From an uncultured delta proteobacterium (lineage in GTDB: Bacteria > Desulfobacterota > Syntrophia > Syntrophales > UBA8958): DNA of 64,000 nt. The first letter of the stretch is position 1; every line of letters begins with the position of its first letter. The DNA lies in the NCBI GenBank assembly GCA_903885795.1, contig CAISJV010000078.1, positions 1 through 64,000 of the forward strand, read 5' to 3'. This document shows, in pieces, positions 57,037 through 64,000 of the stretch. The translations under genes and the position numbers were made by a program. The notes beneath the pieces were generated by a model. That model saw only the letters and a list, made by a program, of their open reading frames with translations, was not told the DNA's origin and did no database searches.

Positions 57037-58578
57037 TTGCAACTCTCTAACATCCTTAGGAACATCGAGATAGGTCAGCTTCATGGCAATGCCGACGGGC
57101 AGGTGTCTTCGATCTGCTATGATTCACGAAAATGTGAAGAGAATTGTCTGTTCGTGGCCATTCCCGGGTTGAAGGTAGACGGGCATAATTACATAAACGA
57201 AGCCCTAAAAAGGGGAGCGCGCTTCATAATGCATGAGCGAGATTTCACTCCTCCCGACGGGATTACGTCGATTCAGGTCGGTGACAGCCGTCGTATCCTG
57301 GGTGCGCTGGGAAAGAATTTTTTTGGTCATCCTTCCGCCCGGCTCTGTCTGATCGCCGTTACGGGAACCAATGGGAAAACGACTGTTACCTACATCATGG
57401 AATCCATTATCAAGGCCGCCGGTTTCAACCCGGGCGTACTGGGAACGGTGAATTACCGGTATGGCGGCACGGTTATGCCGGCCCCGAACACGACACCGGA
57501 ATCCTTCGACATGCAACGTATCCTTAGGCAAATGGTCGATGCCGGGGTCAGCCATGTCATCGCCGAAGTTTCTTCTCATGCCGTCGATTTGCAACGGGTC
57601 GACGACTGTGATTTTGACTTGGGAATCTTCACCAATCTTTCCCAGGATCATCTGGACTATCATGGAAACATGGAAAGGTATTTTTCCGCCAAGAAGCGTT
57701 TTTTTGCCGATGTTCTTCCCCTGTCGAAAAAAGATCGCCCCATCCGGATGATCGTCAACGGAGATGACCCATGGGGAAGAAGATTGCTAAGCGAAGTTCC
57801 GCTGCCGGCCTGGAGCTTCGGCATGGAAACGCCGGTTGACATTCGCGTTGAGAGCTTCTCCCTTACGCCTCAGAAAACGGAAGCCATGGTTTGCCGGCAC
57901 GACGGGTCCTCTCGAATATCTTCTTCACTCATCGGACGCCACAATCTCTATAATATCCTGGCGGCGATGGCAGGCGCCCTCGCTCTCGGGATCACGGAAA
58001 AGGATGTCATCACCGGGATCGACAACCTTCACAATGTTCCCGGACGTCTCGAAAGGGTCAATTTGCCCGGAGAACCGGACGTATTCGTGGATTATGCCCA
58101 CACGGAAGACGCTCTGGAGAAGGTACTCCAGAATCTGTCGTCCTTTCAGGGAAATCGTATCATCACCGTCATCGGTTGCGGCGGCGACCGGGACCGGGGC
58201 AAGAGACCCCTGATGGGCAGGGCGGCGGTGACCATGAGTGATCTTACGTTCCTGACTTCAGACAACCCTAGATCAGAAAACCCCTTGGATATTCTTAGAG
58301 AAATCGAGGCGGGCATCCCTAAGGAAGGAATCAGGAAATACACCGCGGAAGAAGTGCAAAACAGGCTTCCGGAGAAGGGCTATACAGTTATCCCAGATCG
58401 CAGAACGGCCATTGAAAAAGCTATTGCCATCGCCGGAAAAGGCGATATCGTGCTCATCGCCGGCAAGGGACATGAGGATTACCAGCTCGTCGGCGCGGAA
58501 CGTCTCTTTTTTGACGATCGCCTTGTTGCCAGGGAGACCCTGACCAGGATCAGGGACAAGAAGGGGAATCAGTCATGA
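57037..58578 (+). CDS. murE: UDP-MurNAc-L-Ala-D-Glu:meso-DAP ligase
   Basis: 513 residues from a TTG at 57037 (AAGGGG 6 nt upstream). ATP loop VTGTNGKTTVTYI (about 108-120), conserved HN in IGRHNLYNILAAMAGALALG and the amino-acid specificity motif DNPRSENP (about 408-415), which indicates meso-diaminopimelate. It adds the third residue of the stem peptide. Its stop overlaps murF (ATGA). Confidence 0.95.
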   Translation: MQLSNILRNIEIGQLHGNADGQVSSICYDSRKCEENCLFVAIPGLKVDGHNYINEALKRGARFIMHERDFTPPDGITSIQVGDSRRILGALGKNFFGHPSARLCLIAVTGTNGKTTVTYIMESIIKAAGFNPGVLGTVNYRYGGTVMPAPNTTPESFDMQRILRQMVDAGVSHVIAEVSSHAVDLQRVDDCDFDLGIFTNLSQDHLDYHGNMERYFSAKKRFFADVLPLSKKDRPIRMIVNGDDPWGRRLLSEVPLPAWSFGMETPVDIRVESFSLTPQKTEAMVCRHDGSSRISSSLIGRHNLYNILAAMAGALALGITEKDVITGIDNLHNVPGRLERVNLPGEPDVFVDYAHTEDALEKVLQNLSSFQGNRIITVIGCGGDRDRGKRPLMGRAAVTMSDLTFLTSDNPRSENPLDILREIEAGIPKEGIRKYTAEEVQNRLPEKGYTVIPDRRTAIEKAIAIAGKGDIVLIAGKGHEDYQLVGAERLFFDDRLVARETLTRIRDKKGNQS

Positions 58579-59990
58579 AGACCGGTCCGGTGTTCTCAAT
58601 CCATGACATCCTCGCCGCAACAGGGGGCATTCTGCAGGGCGGTCTTATCCAGGAGGGCATTCTGTTTGAGGGAGTTTCCACAGATTCCCGCCACTGCGCG
58701 CCCGGCAATCTCTTTGTTGCCTTGCAGGGAGAAAACTTCGACGGCCATCGTTACTTTGATCAGGCCATTCAAAATGGCGCTGCCGGCTTGCTCGTCCACC
58801 ACCGCACCGAAATGACGCGGCAAGATCTTCCTGTGCTTCTGGTGCGCGATACCCTGCAGGCCCTGGGAGACCTGGCTCATTTCTGGCGATGTAAATTTTC
58901 GCCTACGATCCTTGCCATTACGGGCTCTTCAGGAAAAACCACGACCAAGGAAATGACGGCGGCCATCCTCGGCCGGGACAAAAAAATACTGAAGACGGAA
59001 GGGAATTTCAACAATCTCATCGGACTTCCCCTGACCCTCTTTAACCTTAAACATGATAGTACCACGGCAATTCTGGAGCTGGGGACAAATGAGTGCGGTG
59101 AAATCGCCAGGCTTACCAGGATCGCAACGCCGGAAATTGGGTTGATTACCAATATCGGTCCTGCCCATCTGGAGGGTTTTGCAAACCTCGCGGGGGTTGC
59201 CAGAGAAAAAAAGGACCTGTTTTTAAACATGCCTCCCAAAGGAACCATCATTATCAACCACGATGACTCGTTCCTCCGCAATTCCGGACATGCCTGGAAA
59301 GGCCGCTGTGTCTCTTTCGGGCTGAAGGAAAGCGCCGATGTGGGTGCCGAAAAAATCGCTTATCGCCATGAACGGGGAACCACTTTTACCCTTCATGTCG
59401 GCGAAAAACGGCTGGAAGTAAGCATGCCCGTTGCGGGCGAACATCAGGTAATGAATGCCCTTGCTGCTGCCGCATCTGCCTGGGCAGCCGGCGCGACCAT
59501 AACGGACATTGGACAGGGACTGACCAACTTTTCTCCCGTTCCGGGGCGGATGGAAGTCATCCCCCTGAAAAACGGAGCCTTTGTGATCAACGACACTTAC
59601 AACGCCAACCCTTCTTCCGTGGGGGAGGCCCTCAAGACCCTGGGTAACCTCAAAGGAAAGGGTCGCAGTGTTGTTGTCCTGGGGGATATGCTTGAGCTGG
59701 GGGAAGAGGAGGAGATCTGGCATCAGAAAATCGGGGGCCTTCTGGCAGACACCGGAGTTAACCGGGTTTATCTCCGGGGAAGGCTTGCCGGGGCGACAGC
59801 AGCAGGGGCCTCGAAACAAGGTTTGCCGGCATCATCGGTCATCCTCCGGGAAGATCCGGAAGGGATTACCAGCGACATTCTTTCCTATGCCCAGGATGGT
59901 GACTGGATTCTCGTCAAGGGATCTCGGAGGATGAAAATGGAAACCATCGTGGAGATGATCGTCAGTCAGGTCGGGAGGGGGCGCCGTTGA
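58575..59990 (+). CDS. murF: UDP-MurNAc-tripeptide:D-Ala-D-Ala ligase
   Basis: 471 residues. The Mur ligase P-loop is [20 protein letters not shown] (about 113-132), followed by [12 protein letters not shown] and [13 protein letters not shown]. It adds D-Ala-D-Ala to finish the pentapeptide. It overlaps murE by 4 bp and mraY by 4 bp (TTGA), so translation is coupled. Confidence 0.96.
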   Translation: MKTGPVFSIHDILAATGGILQGGLIQEGILFEGVSTDSRHCAPGNLFVALQGENFDGHRYFDQAIQNGAAGLLVHHRTEMTRQDLPVLLVRDTLQALGDLAHFWRCKFSPTILAITGSSGKTTTKEMTAAILGRDKKILKTEGNFNNLIGLPLTLFNLKHDSTTAILELGTNECGEIARLTRIATPEIGLITNIGPAHLEGFANLAGVAREKKDLFLNMPPKGTIIINHDDSFLRNSGHAWKGRCVSFGLKESADVGAEKIAYRHERGTTFTLHVGEKRLEVSMPVAGEHQVMNALAAAASAWAAGATITDIGQGLTNFSPVPGRMEVIPLKNGAFVINDTYNANPSSVGEALKTLGNLKGKGRSVVVLGDMLELGEEEEIWHQKIGGLLADTGVNRVYLRGRLAGATAAGASKQGLPASSVILREDPEGITSDILSYAQDGDWILVKGSRRMKMETIVEMIVSQVGRGRR

Positions 59991-61066
59991 TCTACCATTT
60001 CCTGTATCCATTGCATACGACCATCTCCTCATTTAATGTATTTCGCTACATTACTTTCAGAACAATTTATGCGGCGATAACCGCCCTGCTGATCTGCTTT
60101 ATCCTCGGTCCCTGGCTTATCCGTAAACTCCAGGAACTCCAGATCGGCCAGTCAATCCGGGAAGACGGCCCGGAAAGCCATCTCATCAAGCAGGGAACCC
60201 CTACCATGGGGGGACTGCTGATCATCTTTGCCGTGGTGATTTCTACCCTCATGTGGGCCAATCTAACCATCTGGTACATCTGGCTGGTTGTTCTTGTCAC
60301 CGTCAGTTTCGGATTGATCGGATTCGTGGACGATTACCGGAAGATTACAAGCAAAAGCAGCGGCGGCATCTCGGGGAAAACGAGGCTGGCGGCTGAAATT
60401 TGCATTGCCCTGTTTGTCAGCATTGTCCTGTATATGAAACCGGGGTTCACCTCCAATATCACCATCCCTTTTTTCAAAACCGTCCTTCCCAATCTGGGCT
60501 GGGCGTATATCCTGCTTGCCACCTTTATCATTGTCGGCGCCGCCAATGCCGTTAACCTCACCGATGGTCTTGACGGCCTCGCCATTGGCCCGATCATAAT
60601 CTGCTTCATGACTTATTTGTTTTTTGCCTACTTCGCCGGAAATATCAAGATTGCCTCCTACCTCCAGATCCCCTACGTGTCCGGAACGGGGGAACTGGCG
60701 GTTTTCTGCGGTGCCATGGTCGGCGCCGGACTGGGGTTTCTCTGGTACAACACCTATCCCGCCCAGGTATTCATGGGGGATGTGGGAGCCCTGTCCCTGG
60801 GCGGCGCCCTGGGAACCCTGGCCCTCCTGACCAAACAGGAGATTCTCCTGGCCATCGTTGGGGGGATTTTTGTCCTGGAAACCTTTTCCGTCATCTTTCA
60901 GGTGGGCTGGTTCAAGATTTCCAAGGGCAAGCGGATTTTCCGGATGGCCCCCCTTCATCATCACTTTGAACTCAAGGGATGGGCGGAACCCAAGGTAATT
61001 GTCCGTTTCTGGATCATTTCCATCCTCCTGGCCCTGGTGGCCCTGAGCACTCTGAAATTGAGGTAG
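59987..61066 (+). CDS. mraY: Phospho-MurNAc-pentapeptide translocase
   Basis: 359 residues from TTG overlapping the murF stop. About ten hydrophobic segments; conserved [28 protein letters not shown] (catalytic Asp pair), [20 protein letters not shown] and [15 protein letters not shown] are all present. It transfers phospho-MurNAc-pentapeptide to undecaprenyl phosphate, forming lipid I, at the inner membrane. Confidence 0.97.
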   Translation: MIYHFLYPLHTTISSFNVFRYITFRTIYAAITALLICFILGPWLIRKLQELQIGQSIREDGPESHLIKQGTPTMGGLLIIFAVVISTLMWANLTIWYIWLVVLVTVSFGLIGFVDDYRKITSKSSGGISGKTRLAAEICIALFVSIVLYMKPGFTSNITIPFFKTVLPNLGWAYILLATFIIVGAANAVNLTDGLDGLAIGPIIICFMTYLFFAYFAGNIKIASYLQIPYVSGTGELAVFCGAMVGAGLGFLWYNTYPAQVFMGDVGALSLGGALGTLALLTKQEILLAIVGGIFVLETFSVIFQVGWFKISKGKRIFRMAPLHHHFELKGWAEPKVIVRFWIISILLALVALSTLKLR

Positions 61067-61075
61067 TAGCGCTTC

Positions 61076-62416
61076 ATGGATATGGACCTGAGAGGAAAAA
61101 ATATCGCCGTCATCGGGCTGGCCAAAACCGGCCTGGCCACAACGGCATTCCTGCTCCATCGCGGGGCGCGGGTGATCGCCACGGACGAGAAGCCTGTCTC
61201 CCCATTAAAGGATGACCTGCGGGCGGCAAGAATTGTTCCCCATGATCCCGCCATTCTCAAGGGGGTAGAGCTCGTTATTCCCTCCCCCGGGGCGCCGCCT
61301 AGCAACCCCATTCTCATGGAAGCGGTCCGCCAGGGGATCCCGGTCCTCAGTGAAATTGAGCTTGCCAGCCGTTTTCTCAAACCCCCGATGATTGCCATTA
61401 CGGGCACCAACGGCAAGACGACGACAACCGCCCTGATCGGTCACATCCTGGCCGAAAGCGGCAAAAAGGCATTTGTCGGAGGGAATATCGGCGCCCCCCT
61501 CATCGGCTATGTGGACGGGCCGCAGGAGGATGATTACGCCGTTATCGAGGTAAGCAGTTTCCAGTTGCAATGGATAGAAAGTTTCCATCCCGCCGTGGCG
61601 ATCCTTCTGAACGTGACCAGCGACCATCTTGATTACCACGGATCTTTCGACGGATATCGCCTGGCAAAGGAGCGTATCTTTGCCAACCAGACGGCAAGGG
61701 ACGTTGCCATCCTGAACGCCGATGATCCTGGAACGGAAGGGCTCCAGCAGCGATTAGCCGCCGGGATTCTCCGTTTCAGCAGCACCCGGGCTGTCTCCCC
61801 GGGCATCTACATAGACGGCAGCCGTCTGGTGTACGCCCCTTCCCCGTTGGAGAGAGAAGGCTACCCCCTCGACATGGTGAAGATACGCGGTCGGCATAAT
61901 GTCGAAAATGTCATGGCCGCCCTCATGGCCGTCAGAAGTTGCGGTTGTGACCCTCTGGCAGTCATTGCCGCCGTGGAAACCTTCCCCGGCAAAGCACACA
62001 GGATTGAATTCGTTGGGGAATACCGCGGAGTATCCTTCTATGACGACTCCAAGGGAACCAATGTCGACGCCGTTTACCGGGCCCTCGAAACCTTCTCCAA
62101 ACCGGTTGTACTGCTTATGGGAGGTCGTGACAAGGAAGGGGATTTCAAGACCCTCATTCCCGCCCTCAAAGAAAAGGTGAAGCATCTGATCCTTTTTGGC
62201 GAAGCAAGGGATACCATCGGTTCCATTATCGGCGGAATCGTTGTTACACATCTTTGCCCCACCCTGAAAGATGGCATTGAGACTGCCATCACCGCAGCCG
62301 CGCCGGAAGATGTTATTCTTCTTTCCCCGGGCTGCGCCAGCTTTGATGAGTTCCGGGACTACAAGGCCCGGGGACAGTTTTTTAAAGATCGGGTAAAGGC
62401 GCTCTCTCATGATTGA
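61076..62416 (+). CDS. murD: UDP-MurNAc-L-alanine:D-glutamate ligase
   Basis: 446 residues: N-terminal UDP-binding domain with IAVIGLAKTGLATTAFLLH (about 9-27), the central ATP loop ITGTNGKTTTTALIG (about 106-120), EVSSFQLQWIESFHP and C-terminal YDDSKGTNVDAVYRAL. It adds D-Glu, the second amino acid of the stem peptide. It lies 10 bp after mraY. A 125-bp palindromic element separates it from ftsW. Confidence 0.96.
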   Translation: MDMDLRGKNIAVIGLAKTGLATTAFLLHRGARVIATDEKPVSPLKDDLRAARIVPHDPAILKGVELVIPSPGAPPSNPILMEAVRQGIPVLSEIELASRFLKPPMIAITGTNGKTTTTALIGHILAESGKKAFVGGNIGAPLIGYVDGPQEDDYAVIEVSSFQLQWIESFHPAVAILLNVTSDHLDYHGSFDGYRLAKERIFANQTARDVAILNADDPGTEGLQQRLAAGILRFSSTRAVSPGIYIDGSRLVYAPSPLEREGYPLDMVKIRGRHNVENVMAALMAVRSCGCDPLAVIAAVETFPGKAHRIEFVGEYRGVSFYDDSKGTNVDAVYRALETFSKPVVLLMGGRDKEGDFKTLIPALKEKVKHLILFGEARDTIGSIIGGIVVTHLCPTLKDGIETAITAAAPEDVILLSPGCASFDEFRDYKARGQFFKDRVKALSHD

Positions 62417-62539
62417 CGGCTTCGCAAAAAGTCCGGATGCTGCGTTGCGCTGCATCCCTCGTTACTGCGGCGTACGACAAATACGCCTCATTCCTCATGA
62501 TTTGCGCGCCTTGCCTGCGAATCTTTTTACGAAGCCGTC
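62415..62539. mobile_element. MITE/REP-like element between murD and ftsW
   Basis: Ends are inverted repeats: GACGGCTTCGCAAAAAG (62415-62431) and CTTTTTACGAAGCCGTC (62523-62539) with a single mismatch. It has no coding capacity and starts over the last bases of murD. Similar palindromes are scattered in related genomes as far as I know (general knowledge). It interrupts the tight spacing of the cluster. Confidence 0.7.
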
Positions 62540-62575
62540 GATTATGACTATTATTAAACTTTTGAAGAGTTCATC

Positions 62576-63682
62576 ATGATTAAGTTCGATACCACCCGCA
62601 GAAGTCCGGATATCATTCTCCTCATCGTCACCCTCATTCTGGTGACCGTCGGGACAGTGATGATCTATAGCTCCAGTTCCATTATGGCTATGGAGCGATT
62701 CAAGGACGGACAGTTTTTCCTCAAGAAACAGTTGTTCTTCGTCCTCCTCGGTCTGGGGACAATGATCATGATGACAAGAATACCCTATGAAGAATTGAAG
62801 AAATTCGCCTATCCCGGCGTTATCATCTCGTTGTTCCTGCTCACCCTGGTGCTGATCCCCAAGGTTGGCGTGCGGGTCGGCGGCGCCTCAAGATGGTTGA
62901 ATCTAGGCTTTTTTTCCTTTCAGGTATCAGAGATGGTCAAAATTGCCACCGTACTGTTTCTTGCCCATTTTCTGACCCGCAAGGCCGATCATCTCAAGGA
63001 ATTAATGCGCGGGGTCGTCATCCCCATGGTAATTACCATGCTCATGGTGGGACTGATTGTGATTGAGCCCGATTTTGGCACCGCGGTGATTATCACCATT
63101 ATCCTGATGCTCATGCTCTATCTGTCCGGCAGCAGGGTCAGATACCTGGCCGGGCTAGTGGCCATGCTCATCCCGGTCGGTCTGTTCATGCTCTTCTACA
63201 AGAGCTACCGCGTAGAGCGGCTCATGACGTTCATGGACCCCTGGAAAGATCCACTCCATTCAGGATTTCAGATCATCCAGTCCCTCATCTCTTTCGGGTC
63301 CGGGGGAATAGGCGGTGTCGGCGTGGGAGACGGGATGCAGAAGCTCTTTTACCTCCCCGAACCCCATACGGATTTCATTCTTTCCGTTATTGCCGAAGAA
63401 AGTGGTTTCATTGGCGTGGCAATCATCATCTTCCTGTTCGTTATTTTTGTAATTCGGGGCTTTTTTATCTCCTTCAAGGCCCCGGACATGTTCAGCACCT
63501 TGCTGGCGTCGGGCCTGACCATGATCATCGCCCTGGAGGCATTTATAAATATCGCCGGCGTTATGGGACTCATTCCGCTGAAAGGACTTGCCCTGCCCTT
63601 CCTGAGCTATGGGGGGACGTCCCTGATTATGAGCCTCACAATGGTGGGCATCCTGTTGAATATATCGGCCCATGAAAAATGA
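62576..63682 (+). CDS. ftsW: Septal peptidoglycan glycosyltransferase FtsW
   Basis: 368 residues with about ten membrane segments of the SEDS family. VGTVMIYSSSSIMAMERFKD, LFFVLLGLGTMIMMTRI, VGGASRWLNLGFFSFQVSEM and LPFLSYGGTSLIMSLTMVGI match the family; the Asp after the fourth loop (EPDFGTAVIITIILML) is near 165. It polymerises lipid II with FtsI. Starts after the palindromic element, with an ATG preceded by weak GAG. Confidence 0.94.
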   Translation: MIKFDTTRRSPDIILLIVTLILVTVGTVMIYSSSSIMAMERFKDGQFFLKKQLFFVLLGLGTMIMMTRIPYEELKKFAYPGVIISLFLLTLVLIPKVGVRVGGASRWLNLGFFSFQVSEMVKIATVLFLAHFLTRKADHLKELMRGVVIPMVITMLMVGLIVIEPDFGTAVIITIILMLMLYLSGSRVRYLAGLVAMLIPVGLFMLFYKSYRVERLMTFMDPWKDPLHSGFQIIQSLISFGSGGIGGVGVGDGMQKLFYLPEPHTDFILSVIAEESGFIGVAIIIFLFVIFVIRGFFISFKAPDMFSTLLASGLTMIIALEAFINIAGVMGLIPLKGLALPFLSYGGTSLIMSLTMVGILLNISAHEK

Positions 63683-63716
63683 TGACAGAAAGCGGGCGCG
63701 GGATCAGGAGGGGCCG

Positions 63717-64000
63717 GTGAAGATGATGATCGCAGGGGGAGGGACGGGGGGTCATCTTTTCCCGGGCATTGCCATTGCCGAGGCCTTTCTGAAAAAGGAT
63801 GGAGAAAACGAGATTCTCTTTGTGGGTACCGAACGGGGTTTGGAAAAACGGGTTCTTAAAGAACTTGGATATCCTCTTGAAACCCTGGATATTGAGGGAA
63901 TCAAGGGCCGCTCATGGAAAAGATCCATACAGGCCGCTTTCAAGATACCGGGAAGCATTATGCAGGCATATAAAATAATAAGCAAATATTCTCCGGATGT
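63717..64000 (+). CDS. murG: UDP-GlcNAc transferase MurG, cut by window end
   Basis: N-terminal 94 residues only; the gene runs past base 64000. It starts with GTG at 63717, 6 nt after AGGAGG. MMIAGGGTGGHLFPGIAIAE is the donor-domain GGGTGGH motif, followed by FVGTERGLEKRVL and the LDIEGIKGR segment. It adds GlcNAc to lipid I to give lipid II. The next genes (murC and others) would lie beyond the window. Confidence 0.95.
   Translation, partial: MKMMIAGGGTGGHLFPGIAIAEAFLKKDGENEILFVGTERGLEKRVLKELGYPLETLDIEGIKGRSWKRSIQAAFKIPGSIMQAYKIISKYSPD

Noticed and set aside
60263-61159. Long minus-strand ORF opposite mraY
   Set aside because: It is a shadow of mraY codon usage; it has no recognisable domain and lies wholly opposite a certain gene.

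Overview
The window looks like a chromosomal segment of a strictly anaerobic Desulfobacterota-type bacterium (old Deltaproteobacteria, perhaps a Syntrophus/Smithella relative). The main support is a siroheme-dependent (Ahb) heme pathway beside hemA-hemC-cobA/hemD-hemB, a meso-DAP-type division and cell-wall (dcw) cluster, and a mix of dispersed palindromic repeats. The genus is inference.

Layout. (1) 359-9790: an array of toxin-antitoxin and defence-type modules, all transcribed from the minus strand: ParE/Phd, DUF3368/UPF0175, HicB, MNT/HEPN remnant plus a truncated DnaA-like ATPase, HicA/HicB, MNT/HI0074-type, AAA-DUF4143, AbiEii, ORF6N, DUF433/DUF5615, MNT/HepT. A short repeat (core GGGGTCAGGTCTTGC, then TTAGCGTTTTGCATGG) separates almost every module, often within 0-50 bp of the flanking stop and start codons; it sometimes supplies a start codon, a stop codon or a terminal peptide. 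The array looks like gene cassettes but has no visible attC sites or integron integrase. This is the most unusual part of the window. (2) 10163-14515: type II secretion/type IV pilus genes (GspE, GspF, GspH-like pseudopilin), a NarL-type response regulator and a small membrane protein. (3) 14579-16579: a large lipoprotein with two Ig-like repeats and a C-terminal caspase-like peptidase. (4) 16752-23293: a 6.5-kb AT-rich island integrated at the 3' end of tRNA-Phe, with a 63-bp perfect direct repeat, an adjacent integrase, a second tyrosine recombinase, a nuclease-fold lipoprotein and unknowns. (5) 23393-25706: RDD protein, RsmE and PrmA, divergent from the heme region. (6) 25841-40304: heme/siroheme genes (precorrin-2 dehydrogenase, CcsA/HemX-like protein, hemA, hemC, cobA-hemD, ahbC, hemB, ahbD, one ahbA/B) interrupted by a PilT-like ATPase and a PilZ protein, ending in polA. 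(7) 40417-45536: an L,D-transpeptidase and a complete ECF vitamin/metal transporter (S, fused A-A', T). (8) 45537-51631: accessory genes, small ORFs, structured intergenic DNA, decayed genes and tRNA-Leu. (9) 51750-64000: ruvX, mltG, then the dcw cluster mraZ-rsmH-ftsL-ftsI-murE-murF-mraY-murD-ftsW-murG (murG cut by the window end), with a clear promoter and three 10-bp-spaced MraZ boxes in front.

Functional links. The heme block would take glutamyl-tRNA to uroporphyrinogen III, precorrin-2 and siroheme, then through siroheme decarboxylation (AhbA/B), AhbC and AhbD to heme b; a CcsA-like protein suggests use of heme in cytochromes c. PilT/PilZ and GspE/F/H point to a surface pilus or secretion machine. 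The dcw cluster builds and polymerises peptidoglycan at the septum, with MltG and the L,D-transpeptidase acting on the same polymer.
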